A DNA stretch of 34,336 bases, taken from the NCBI GenBank assembly GCA_963575745.1, contig CAUYUJ010009427.1, positions 1 through 34,336 of the forward strand. The letters run 5' to 3'. The notes under the pieces were generated by a model. It ran no database searches, was not told the origin of the DNA, and was given only the letters and a program-made list of their open reading frames with translations. The position numbers and the translations under genes were made by a program. Positions 10,954-20,905 of the stretch are shown piece after piece; positions within the stretch are counted from its first letter, which is position 1, and each line of letters opens with the position of its first letter. This DNA comes from Prorocentrum cordatum. Taxonomy: Eukaryota > Sar > Dinophyceae > Prorocentrales > Prorocentraceae.

Positions 10954-11062
10954 CGATGATGATGCTAATGATGATGATGATGCTGCTGCTGATGATGACG
11001 ACGAGGAGGATGAGGAGGTGGAGGGGAGAGGGGAGGAGGAGGGGAGAGGCTTCCTCTCTCCT
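10450..11062. repeat. GGA-rich tract and ATG microsatellite
   Basis: A degenerate GGA/GAG purine tract (10450-10875) is followed by an ATG/GAT run (about 10888-11000) and more GGA. Together with 8763-10350, the order is CAT, CCT, then GGA, ATG, a complement-symmetric arrangement on one strand. Confidence 0.85.
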
Positions 11063-12019
11063 CTTCCCCCCGGTCGTGGACACGAGCCTGACCGCGGCGC
11101 GCACCTCTGGATGCCGCAGACAATTTCGACGATGACAGATACGCGATCCAAGACTGGGATCAACCTAAACAGTGTTGCTCGTTTTCGTTATGTTCTCGTG
11201 CTCCCTTGTTTTGTCTTCGGTCCGCCTTCGCTGCAGAACAAGATCGAAACGAAAACGGCCCACGAAATCGCCCAAACACCGTTTGGGTCGACCCGTGGTC
11301 CAAGATCACATGATGGACTGGCCAGCCAACATGACCCGCTTGTTCATGGAATTTGCAGGGCGACTTGACGGACGAAAAGAAAACCCGATGCGACTCCGCG
11401 TCGCATGTGCTCCTGTCATTATTCTGTGCGCGGGGCACACATTGTTGCAGTGCCGACGAACGATCCTGGACGCGACAGCATTTTGATACGCTGCCGCCTG
11501 GCCCTTGCGCAAGGAACAACTGGGTGTCTCGAGTCTCGACTCCCAACTGTTAGCACAAGTACTAAACGCAAACAGCGTCTCCGTCGCTTTTTACAGATTA
11601 CTCCACCGTGATGGCCTCGCAGCCTCCCATTACAGGAACCCCGAGGGTCGATGCATCACCCACTGAGCCTATCCCCACCTGACGCTGCTCCTGACGGCAG
11701 TCAGCGCACAGGACCACGGCAGCAAGGACTCCAGGCCGCACGGGACCGGGCCCGGAACAGAAGGGCCAGGTCCAAACGCACAAAACCGAGCCGAGGACAC
11801 GGCAGAATCAGGGAGAACGAAGAGAATCGGTGGCAGCCAAGTGCAGTTCTCCACAGGGCAAGTGAGAACCAGCTCCGATAAAAAATACGGATTCGGGCAG
11901 AAACGGGAAGAAGGAGACAGACACGGAGAAGGACTGTGAGAGGTGGGGAGAGGGAGAGAGAGCGAGAGAGGGGCAGAAGGATGATGAACAGATCTGCGTG
12001 TATTTTACACATACACACA
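11063..12019. other. Unique sequence, no gene recognised
   Basis: This is one of the longest non-repetitive stretches of the left half. A plus-strand frame at 11172-11486 (104 codons) and a minus-strand frame at 11160-11546 (128 codons) overlap. Neither has a recognisable domain, and the codon pattern does not decide between them. From about 11935 the DNA becomes GAGA-rich. Confidence 0.4.
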
Positions 12020-12064
12020 CTAGAACCATCGCGAGGGCGCGCTACGCGCGCGCTCTGATTCTAG
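12020..12064. repeat. GC-rich hairpin element, copy 3
   Basis: CTAGAACCATCGCGAGGGCG and GCGCGCGCTCTGATTCTAG have the same termini as copies 1 and 2. The element follows directly on an ACACATACACACAC run. Confidence 0.8.
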
Positions 12065-12545
12065 CGCAGGTTCTGGGGGGCTCTGGCAGATCTTGGTCGG
12101 ATGCATCACGCACACACGCTTGCCATAGGCGCGCTCGTCCACATGCTCATCAAGAACACGATTCAGAGGCCTCGCGCCAAAGGTTGTGCAGACTATCTAA
12201 ACTCTCGGGTTGCATCCGGTGTCCGCAGCCCCCTCCCGGCCAGATGTTCCCAGAAGCCTCTCCGGGAACATCTGGATCACGACGACGGCGAGGCGCGAAA
12301 GGATGAACACCACTACCCTGAAGCTGCACCGAGGACTTCGTGAAGAATGAGCGGTTTCCTGGCGGTCTCTGGGAAGCCTCTGAGGGACAAAGAGCGTCTT
12401 GTTTGTCCGTGGGGCACCTCGGGGACATCCGGGGGGGTTCTCGGGGTCTCCTGGAGGCCCTTGGGTTCTTCTCAGAGGCGTCTTCGGGATTCAACCGACT
12501 AGAGGCCTGTGCGTCGCTTCCCGGGGCTCTCCTGGCCCTTCAAAC
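12065..12545. other. Mixed unique and decayed repeat sequence
   Basis: Apart from the hairpin at 12240-12275, the stretch holds loose GGTCTCTGGGAAGCC/TCTTGG words from 12350 on. No gene is recognised. Confidence 0.4.
12240..12275. repeat. Isolated hairpin family member
   Basis: CCAGATGTTCCCAGAAGC pairs with CTCCGGGAACATCTGG. Unlike the copies at 2.3-5.1 kb, it is not inside a tandem array, which suggests independent dispersal of the hairpin. Confidence 0.8.
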
Positions 12546-13080
12546 TAAAGACGCTCAGCGGTCAATGTGAGCAGACGGTCGACGATGGTCCTAACCAGGC
12601 CGATGACACTGAAGATGGGTGGAGGTGGTTGAAGTGGAAGTCTTGGAGAAAGCGTGCATGATAGTGCCCAGGCCGTCCTTGCAATCGGCTCTGGACTGCA
12701 ACCCTGTTTCGGGGGCATGCAAGAGGGGGCGTCCAAGAGGGTGGAGGGGGGGGCGCACATCGTGGCCGGCGGCATGTGCGCGGCCCAGGGGGGGGGGGGG
12801 GGCCGGGGAGGTGTTGAAGTGAGAAGAAGCGCCATGCACTCTGGGGAGATATCATGGCTCCCACCATGATGCTCCAGACTTCGTAATCAAGGGAGGGGGG
12901 TCTCATTTCGGGGGGGGGGTCCCTTCCAGGCTATCTTGGAGGGCCTGGGGGGGTCTGGGGACGATGTTTTGGAGGGTCCTCCCACGGGGGTGGGGGGGTC
13001 TGAAATAGCTTGTCTTGGAGGGTCCAGAGCCCCTCCCTTTTGTTACGAAATCTGGAGTACCCCCCCCCTAGTCATCACTC
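12546..13080. other. G-rich stretch with poly-G runs, no gene
   Basis: Poly-G runs (for example near 12790 and 12910) and loose TTGGAGGG words dominate. Frames are open on the minus strand (His/Pro-rich), but there is no domain. Confidence 0.45.
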
Positions 13081-13143
13081 CCCTCTTGCCCGTCCCCGAC
13101 CGCTTCCGGGCCGTCCCCGCGCGAGGGGCATCTCCGGGACGCC

Positions 13144-13869
13144 GTGCGGAGTCGGAATTCGGGGCCCGGCCGCCTGCGGAGGTCCGTGAATGGAGCTCTG
13201 GAGGAGCGTGGCGCGTCGCGGAGCGGCGGCGGCGGGAGGCGCGGGCGGAGGCACAGCACAGAGGGGCGCAGGTGGTGTGCTCGACGCGGTAGCATCTGGA
13301 GAGTTGCGTCGCGGAGCGGCGGCGACGGGAGGCGCGGGCGGAGGTACAGCACAGAGGGGCGCAGGTGGTGTGCTCGACGCGGTAGCACCCGTGGACGTAC
13401 GTACATGGCGGACGCAATTCTGGGGGTGCTGGCCCAGTGGCGGCGGTCTGGCCAAGGAGCAGCGTCCGCGGCGAGCGTCGGGCCGAAAGACGACGCCAGA
13501 GGCGCGTCACTGCGGGCGTCGCGGCGGTGCACGTCTGGTGGGCTCGGAGTGGCGTCGCAGGCAAGTTCGGACGAGGACGCGATCGCAGGTGGGGCTATCA
13601 ACTCGTCGGCAGGTCCTATTGACACCGTCTCGCGGAACGGGCACAGGGACCCAGCGGGCCATTTCCGACCCCGACGTCCTCGGGGGGAGGGCGCCAGCGC
13701 GAGAGGCCCGACGATACCCGTGACCTGTTCATCCCACCAGCCCTCTGGGCGTACGTGGTCTTGGGCGTTTCCTTTCCAACCTCCTTCTTCTTCCCCTTCG
13801 GGGAGGGGTTTATCACTGTTCCCTGTTAACATACACACCCCCAGGCGACCAGCAGCCAACCAGAAATAA
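13144..13869 (+). CDS. Uncharacterised open frame with a 93-bp repeat (doubtful)
   Basis: A 241-codon plus-strand frame spans a direct 93-bp duplication (copies begin at 13213 and 13306). Because 93 is 31 codons, the frame survives the duplication. After the Arg/Gly/Ser-rich duplicated part comes a more protein-like segment of about 100 residues with no recognised domain. A second plus frame (13190-13723) and a minus frame (13068-13859) are equally open in this GC-rich DNA, and no leader, promoter or splice signal decides between them. The last codons run into the next repeat unit, so the real end may differ. It is listed only as a candidate. Confidence 0.2.
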   Translation: MRSRNSGPGRLRRSVNGALEERGASRSGGGGRRGRRHSTEGRRWCARRGSIWRVASRSGGDGRRGRRYSTEGRRWCARRGSTRGRTYMADAILGVLAQWRRSGQGAASAASVGPKDDARGASLRASRRCTSGGLGVASQASSDEDAIAGGAINSSAGPIDTVSRNGHRDPAGHFRPRRPRGEGASARGPTIPVTCSSHQPSGRTWSWAFPFQPPSSSPSGRGLSLFPVNIHTPRRPAANQK

Positions 13870-14765
13870 TGATAACCCCATGAGGGCCAGCCCCCCCATC
13901 ATTTTTGTCAAAAAGTACAAAGTACACTTTGGGGCAAAGCCCAGAGTCATGTTCGTGAGGTCGTGAGGCCCACGAGCACTTTGTACTGTTTTTGACAGGG
14001 CCGGCGGGGGTGTCACCATCCTGCCTGCTGCGCGCAGGGCTACCATCCCTGATAAAAACCATACACAATGCACCTCGCGGCTAAATCTGGATCATGCGAG
14101 GCCACCCCGCGATCACTGCCAAGTGGTGGCGCGTGGCCTGCTGTGCGCAGGCCCGCCAGACACAATGATGGGCGCTGGTCTTCGACATGGATGGTGAGGG
14201 CCGACGTGTTGCCCAGTGTGTGCTGTCACGTGCGACGGCGCACCTGACGCACTCTGCACGTGCCCCGAACGTGGCGCACCTGGCGCGGCTGGAGTGTGCG
14301 GCACACCTGGCGCACTCGGAGCACGTGGCGCCTCTGGCGCACCAGGCGTGCCTAGCACGCTCGGGCCCCAGGAGTGCCTGGCGCGCGTGGCGCCCGCGCG
14401 GCGCGCCTCGCCCAAGCGTCGCGCACCTGGGGTCGGCCCATCCAGAGCTGCGCACGCAGCACCTGACGCACTCTGCACGTGCCCCGAACGTGGCGCACCT
14501 GGCGCTGCTGGAGTGTGCGGCACACCTGGCGCGCGCGGGGGCACGTGGCGCCTCTGGCGCACCAGGCGTGCCCGGCGCGCCACGTGCCCCCGGGGTGCCT
14601 GGCGCGCGGGGCGCCCTTGGCGCGCCTCGCCCTGGCGTCGCGCACGTGGGCTCGGTTTGGTCTCCCGGTAGCTGTCCGTCCACAGACGACTGCTGAGCAT
14701 GCAGGGGCTCGGGTGTTACTTCTGTGTGGGGAGGGCGGGTGGGAGTGAGCTAGGCGGCTTGCTAT
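13808..14765. repeat. 0.98-kb tandem unit, copy 1
   Basis: The unit runs from TATCACTGTTCCCTGTTAAC to GAGTGAGCTAGGCGGCTTGC and recurs at 14787. Its first half holds an 18-bp inverted repeat (TGTCAAAAAGTACAAAGT, 13907, against ACTTTGTACTGTTTTTGACA, about 13979). Its second half (14229-14680) is an array of TGGCGCACC/CCTGGCGC words with an internal 231-bp repeat. Frames in the array are Ala/Pro/Arg-rich shadows. Confidence 0.85.
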
Positions 14766-14786
14766 CTAATTAGGAAGGTGTCTGTA

Positions 14787-15715
14787 TCACTGCTCCCTCG
14801 TAAAAATGCCCCCCCCCCACCCGGCCGGCGGCCAATCCGGAACCATGCCGACCCCGTGCAGGCCTCCCCCCCCCAATCCGCCAAAAATCACGACAAAACG
14901 CACACTGCCTCCACATGTGTAGCATGCGCGGCCAACCCGACGCGGCCCCCCCCCACCACCTCTGTCAAAAAAGACTACAAGGTACACACTGGGGCAAAGT
15001 CCAGAGTCATGTTCGCGAGGCCTGCGAGCACTTTGTCTTGTTTTTGACAGGGACGGCGGGGGTGTCAGGACGTTGCCTGCTGGGCGCAGGGCTACCGTCC
15101 CTGACAAAAATATAATACACAATGCACCTCGCGGCTAAATCTGAATCATGCGCGGCCACCCCGCGATCACTGTCAAATGGTTTTTGAAAGGGACGGCGGG
15201 GGTGGTGGCGCGTGGCCTGCTGTGCGCAGGCCCACAAGACACAATGATGGGCATTGGTTTTCGACAAGGATGGTGGGGGTCGACATGTTTCCCGATGTGT
15301 GCTGTCACGTGCGCCGGCGCACCTGACGCACTCTGCACGTGCCCCGAACGTGGCGCACCTGGCGCGGCTGGAGTGTGCGGCACCCCTGGCGCACTCGGAG
15401 CACGTGGCGCATCTGGCGCACCAGGCGTGCCTGGCACGTTCGGGCCCCAGGGGTGCCTGGCGCGCGTGGCGCCCTTGGCACGCGTGGCGCACCTCGCCCA
15501 AGCGTCGCGCACCTGGGGTCGGCCCATCCAAAGCTGCGCACGCAGCACCTTGGGTCGGCCCCTAGGGTTGGCGCACCTCGCCCAAGCGTCGCGCACCTTG
15601 GTTCCCAGTAGCTGCCCATCCAAAGACGACCGCTGAGCATGCAGGGGCTCGGATGTTACTTATGTGTTGGGAGGGCGGGTGGGAGTGAGCTAGACGGCTT
15701 GCGGGCGGGTGGGTA
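14787..15715. repeat. 0.98-kb tandem unit, copy 2
   Basis: It repeats copy 1 with about 10-20% visible difference. TTTTTGACAGGGACGG (15041) is inverted at 15099 (CCGTCCCTGACAAAAA) and repeated at about 15181 and, more decayed, near 15257. An extra segment with GTTTTTGAAAGGGACGG at 15178-15205 is absent from copy 1. The TGGCGCACC array (15317-15530) is shorter. Confidence 0.85.
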
Positions 15716-16030
15716 GCTTGACCGACCCCTCCCCCCTACCCCCTCCCCTGGAGCTGGAATAGGGGAGGGGCGAGGCGTTGGAGCGTCTGGGATGGCCTGA
15801 GGCGGTCCCGAGGGGGCCTCACCTCCGGGATGGCTCAGGGTAGCCTCAGGTGCCTCAAGATGGCTCCCGAGGTGCTCCAAGAGGCCCCAAGAACGCTCCA
15901 AGGCGGCTGCAAGAGGCCTCCGAGACTCCCAAGGAGGCCTCCAAGAAGCCCAAACCCTTCAAAGGCCGGAGGAAAAAGTTAGCCCGCGTGGACCCCAAAC
16001 ACTAGCTTCTTGCAATGTATGCGGTGGGTG

Positions 16031-16032
<2 letters not shown>
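15716..16032. repeat. Decayed CCAAGAGG/CTCAAGATGG repeat tract
   Basis: C- and G-rich DNA with CCCAAGA-type words from about 15780 to 15960, then a short unique link. No gene is recognised. Confidence 0.6.
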
Positions 16033-16065
<33 letters not shown>

Positions 16066-16140
16066 GTGCAATGTATGCGATGCCGCCTATGTAGTGCAGT
16101 CTATGCGGTGCAGTCTATGTGGTGCAATTAATTTCTGTTC
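16033..16140. repeat. AT microsatellite and TATGCGRTGCA repeat
   Basis: An AT run (16033-16062) is followed by four to five copies of a roughly 14-bp word, TATGYRRTGCARTC. The same word family marks other satellite borders at 18976-19030, 19370-19605 and 22365-22440. Confidence 0.9.
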
Positions 16141-17680
16141 GCAGTGAGTTGTCCACTCCACTGCTCGCGCAAACATCCCACCCACCCACCCGCAACTTGG
16201 TTTGCAAAATATCTTGAGACCGTGACGGTGGGTACCACATGGCACTTGGCAACAACAGCGACGCCGACGACGACAGCGACAACGACGATAACGACGCCGC
16301 CGACAACGACTACGACGACACCGACGACGTCTCCAACGACTTCGACGATGCCGACAACGACGACGACGACGACGACGACACCGACGACGACGACAACGAC
16401 ACCGACGCCGACGACGACGACGATGACAACGACGACGACGATGACGACGCCGAGGACGACGACAACGTCAACGACGCCGACGACGACGACGACGGCGGCG
16501 ACGACGACGACGCCGACGTCGACGACGACGAAGACGACAACGACGCCGACGCCGACGACGACGACGAAGACGACGACGACGTCGCCATCGAAGACAACGA
16601 GGAAGGAGGCAGGACGACGACGGCGACAACGACGACAACGACGAGGGAGGAGGGAGGACGGCGACGACGCGAACGACGAAGAAGGAGGAAGGACGGCGAC
16701 GCCGACGACGGCAACGACGAGGGAGGAGGGAAGACGACGACGACAACGACGACGACGACGACGACGGTGACGAAATAGGAGGGACCGACGACGAGACGCC
16801 GACGACGGACGACGACGACGACGTGGGAGGAGGAGGACGGACGACCACGGCGACAACGACGACGGAAACGACCACGACGCCAAAGAGGACGACGACGACG
16901 AACACGAGAAAAGACAGAGGACGACGTAGGCGACGACGACGACGACGCGGGGGAGGAGGGAGGACGGCGACGACGACGACGACGACGACGCAAGAGCGCG
17001 CGCGCACGCTTTTGTTGAAAATCCGTGTTGCGAAACCTTAGGTTTTTGTAGGTTTTTTGGAAGCACGATTTTGAAATCCTTCCGAAACCCATGGGTTTTG
17101 AAGGTTTTCGGCATACGCCCGCGACGACGCGCGCGTCTGCACTTCGTCCCATTTGTTGCAGAGGATTCTCGCGACGGCACACGCGCAAGGGCGTTCGACA
17201 GATTTCGACATGCGCGCGCGCGAAGCCTGTTTGGTAGCATGTTGGGAAAATCTTGAAAAAAACCTATGGTTTTCTTAAGATTTCGCAAGAGCTCGCGCGG
17301 AAGCTTTTTTAGCAAATCAGTGTTGCGAAACCCTGTGTTTTTGTATGTTTTTTGGAAGCTCGATGGCGAACTCCTTCCCGCACCGAAATTTTTTGACGGA
17401 GTTCGGCATGCGCGCGCGACGACGCGCGCGTGCGCACTTCGTCCAATTTTTGTTCAAGGGATTCGTGAAAAAAGTGCTATGTTAGAACAACACATGTCAC
17501 CGTATATTGTTTTTTTACAAAGGAACCTCAAGGGGGGGGAACCCGGCCTGGCTGGGATGGTATGCTTTCATATTTAGGATGGACGAGTGGTCAGAATCAT
17601 ATATGATTTACATACCCGAAAGGGGAACCGATAAGTCCGGGGGGGGTAGAGTCGATTCTCCTTTTAGAAAGGAGAATTGA
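16141..17680. repeat. Satellite unit 1 (GAC array plus hairpin tail)
   Basis: The leader (16141-16258) has CGCAAACATCCCACCC and CCGCAACTTGG. A degenerate GAC array follows (16259-16989). The tail (16990-17680) begins AAGAGCGCGCGCGCACGC and contains two related ~290-bp halves, each with TGTTGCGAAACC and a palindromic CGCGACGACGCGCGCG. It ends in the hairpin TCTCCTTTTAGAAAGGAGA. Long Asp, Thr, Arg and Ser frames in the array are triplet shadows. Confidence 0.9.
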
Positions 17681-18975
17681 TTTTCACCAATGATTTGACA
17701 CATCCCATGCTCTTGCAAACATCCCACCCACCCACCCGCAACTTGGTTTCCAAAACCTCTTAAGACCGACGACGACGACACCGACGATGACGACGACGTC
17801 GACGACGCCGACGATGACGACGGCGACGACGACGACGCCGACGACGACGACGAAGGCGACGAGGCCGACGCTGACGCCGACGACGACGTCGCCAACGAAG
17901 ACGACGACGACGAGGGAGGAGGGAGGACGACGACGACGACAACGACGACAACGACGAGGGAGGAGGGAGGACGGCGACGACGCGAACGACGAAGGAGAAA
18001 GGACGGCGGCACCGACGACGACAACGGCGAGGAAGGAGGGAAGACGACGACGACGACGACGACGACGACGGCGACGAAATAGGAGGGACGACGACGAGAC
18101 GCCGACGACGGACGACGACGACGACGACGAGGGAGGAGGAGGAAGGACGACCACGGCGACAACGACGACGGAAACGACCACGACGCCAAAGAGGACGACG
18201 ACGACGAACACGAGGAAAGACAGAGGACGACGTAGGCGACGACGACGACGACGACGCGGGAGAAGGGAGGACGGCGACGACGACGACGACGACGACGCAA
18301 GAGCGCGCGCGCACGCTTTTGTTGAAAATCCGTGTTGCAAAACCTTGTGTTTTTGCAGGTTTTGTGGACACACGATTTTGAAAGCCTTCCGAAACCGACG
18401 GGTTTTGAAGGAGTTCGGGATACGCGCGCGACGACGCACGCGTCTGCACTTCGTCCCACTTGTTGCAGAGGATTCTCGCGACGGCACACGCGCAAGGGCG
18501 CTCGACAGATTTCGACATGCGCGCGCAGGAAGCCCGTTTGGTAGCATTTTGTGAAAATCTTGAAAAACCTATGGTGTTCTCAAGATTTCGTAAGAGCTCG
18601 CACGGAAGTGTTTTAGCAAATCAGTGTTGCGAAACCCTGAGTTTGTGTATGTGTTTTGGAAACTCGATTGCGAAATCCTTCCGACACCGAAGGTTTTTCA
18701 AGGATTTCGGCATGCGCGCGCGACGACGCGCGCGTGTGCACTTCGTCCCATTTGTTGCAAGGGATTCGTGAACAAGTCTTATGTTAGAACAAACAAATGT
18801 CCCCGCGGATTGTTTTTTATAAGGGAACCTCAGGGGGACCGATCCCGGCCCCCCAGGGATAGTGCAAATTCATATTTAGGATGGACATGTGGTCAAAAAG
18901 GATTTACATACCCGAAAGAGGTACGGATAACTCCAGGGGGGGGGTAGAGTCTACTCTCTTTTTAGACAGAAGAAT
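17681..18975. repeat. Satellite unit 2
   Basis: The architecture matches unit 1, with the GAC array at about 17768-18298 and the tail at 18299-18975. The leader is shortened and the closing hairpin is decayed (CTCTCTTTTTAGACAGAAG). Confidence 0.9.
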
Positions 18976-19608
18976 GTATGCGATGCACCCTGTAATGCAA
19001 CACATGCGGTGCATTCTATGTGGTGCAATTTTCTCAAAATAGGCTTGCCCTATAAAAGTTCTACCTCAAACCCTACTAATTGGTCCCCCCCCTCCTAATT
19101 CCGATGCCCCCCGAAATCCTATGGCTACGCCTACGCCTATGCCTTTGCCTCCCCTCTAACTCCTGTGCCTACGCCTATGACTGTGCCTGTGCCTATGCCT
19201 ATGCCTATGCACCACCTCTGAGCGCTCCTGTGCCTATGCCTGTGCCGATGCCTATGCACCACCTCTGAGCGCTCCTACCTCTTTGCATCATCGCCAGCAC
19301 GATCAGCATCACCATCGTCATCATCACCATCATCACACACTATGTATTTGGAGTCAACGCTTGCTGATAGATCGTGCGATGCAGCATATGTAATGCCATC
19401 CATGCGGGGCAATATGTGCGGGACAGTGTATGCGATACAACCCATGTGATGCAGTCTATGCGGTGCAGCCTATGTGGCACAATGTATGCGATGCAACCTA
19501 TGTCATGCAATATGCGTGTGTGGCACAAGCTATGTGGCTGCCGAATTATGCGATGCAAACTATGTAATGCACCCTATGCGGTGCAATACATGTGGTGCAA
19601 TCAATCAC
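18976..19608. repeat. Spacer with TATGCGATGCA and GCCTAT repeats
   Basis: The spacer between units 2 and 3 holds a short TATGCGATGCA cluster (18976-19030), a GCCTAT hexamer array (about 19120-19265) with a 47-bp duplication around CACCACCTCTGAGCGCTCC, a CAT-like run (19285-19335), and a longer 14-bp-period TATGCGATGCAACC array (19370-19605). No gene is seen. Confidence 0.85.
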
Positions 19609-20905
19609 TTGCTCAACTTGAAGCTGTCCTCTCCACTGCTCGCGCAAACATCCCACCCTCCCACCCGCAACTTGGTTTCCAAAACCTCTTAAGACCGACT
19701 ACGACGACACCGACGACAACGACGACGACGACGACGACACCGACGACGTCTCCGAAGACTTCGACGACGACGACGACGCCGACGCCGACGACGACGAAGA
19801 CGACGACGACGACGCCAACGAAGGCGACGACGAGGGAGGAGGAAGGACGACGACGGCGACAAGGACGACAACGACGACAACGACGAGGGAGGAGGGAGGA
19901 CGGCGACGACGCGAACGACGACGAAGGAGGAAGGACGGCGACGCCGACGACGACAATGACGAGGGAGGAGGGAAGACGACGACGACGACAACGACGACGA
20001 CGGTGACGAAATAGAACCGACGACGAGACGCCGACGACGGACGACGACGACGACGTGGGAGGAGGAGCACGGACGACCACGGCGACAACGACGACGGAAA
20101 CGACCACGACGCCAAAGAGGACGACGACGACGAACACGAGAAAAGACAGAGGACGACGTAGGCGACGACGACGACGACGACGCGGGAGGAGGAAGGACGG
20201 CGACGACGACGACGACGACGCAAGAGCGCGCGCGCACGCTTTTGTTGAAAATCCGTGTTGCGAAACCTTAGGTTTTTGGATTTCTTTTGGACGCACGATT
20301 TTGAAATCTTTCCGAAACCCATGGGTTGTGAAGGTTTTCGGCATACGCCCGCGACGACGCGCGCGTCTGCACTTCGTCCCATTTTTTGCAGAGGATTCTC
20401 GCGACGGCACACGCGCAAGGGCGTTCGACAGATTTCGACATTCGCGCGCGCGAAGCCCGTTTGGTAGCATTTTGTGAAAATCTTGAAAAACCTATGGTGT
20501 TCTCAAGATTTCGCAAGAGCTCGCGCGGAAGCTTTTTTAGCAAATCAGTGTTGCGAAACCCTGTGTTTTTGTATGCTTTTTGGGAACTCGATTGCGAAAT
20601 CCTTCCGGCACCGAAGGTTTTTGAAGGATTTCGGCATGCGCGCGCGACGACGCGCGCGTGTGCACTTCTTCCTATTTTTTGCCAGCGATTCGTGAAAAGG
20701 TGTTATGTTAGAACCAAAAATGTCACCGCATAGTGTTTTTTACAAGGGAACCTCAAGGGGGGGGAACCCGGCCTGGCTGGGATGGTACGATTTCATATTT
20801 AGGATGGGCGAGTGGTCAGAATCATACATGATTTACATACCCGAAATGGGAACGGATAAGGCCGGGGGGGGTAGAGTCTATTCTCCTTTTAGAAAGGAGA
20901 ATTCA
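19609..20905. repeat. Satellite unit 3
   Basis: Leader 19609-19691 (CTGCTCGCGCAAACATCCC), GAC array 19692-20220, tail 20221-20905 with both sub-repeats and the closing TCTCCTTTTAGAAAGGAGA hairpin intact. The tail is very close to that of unit 1. Confidence 0.9.

Noticed and set aside
16239-16770. Long Asp-, Thr-, Arg- or Ser-rich frames in the GAC arrays (also at 17.8, 19.7 and 21.0 kb)
   Set aside because: Five or six frames are open at once, which is what a GAC/GTC microsatellite without stop codons gives. No conserved start or domain is present.
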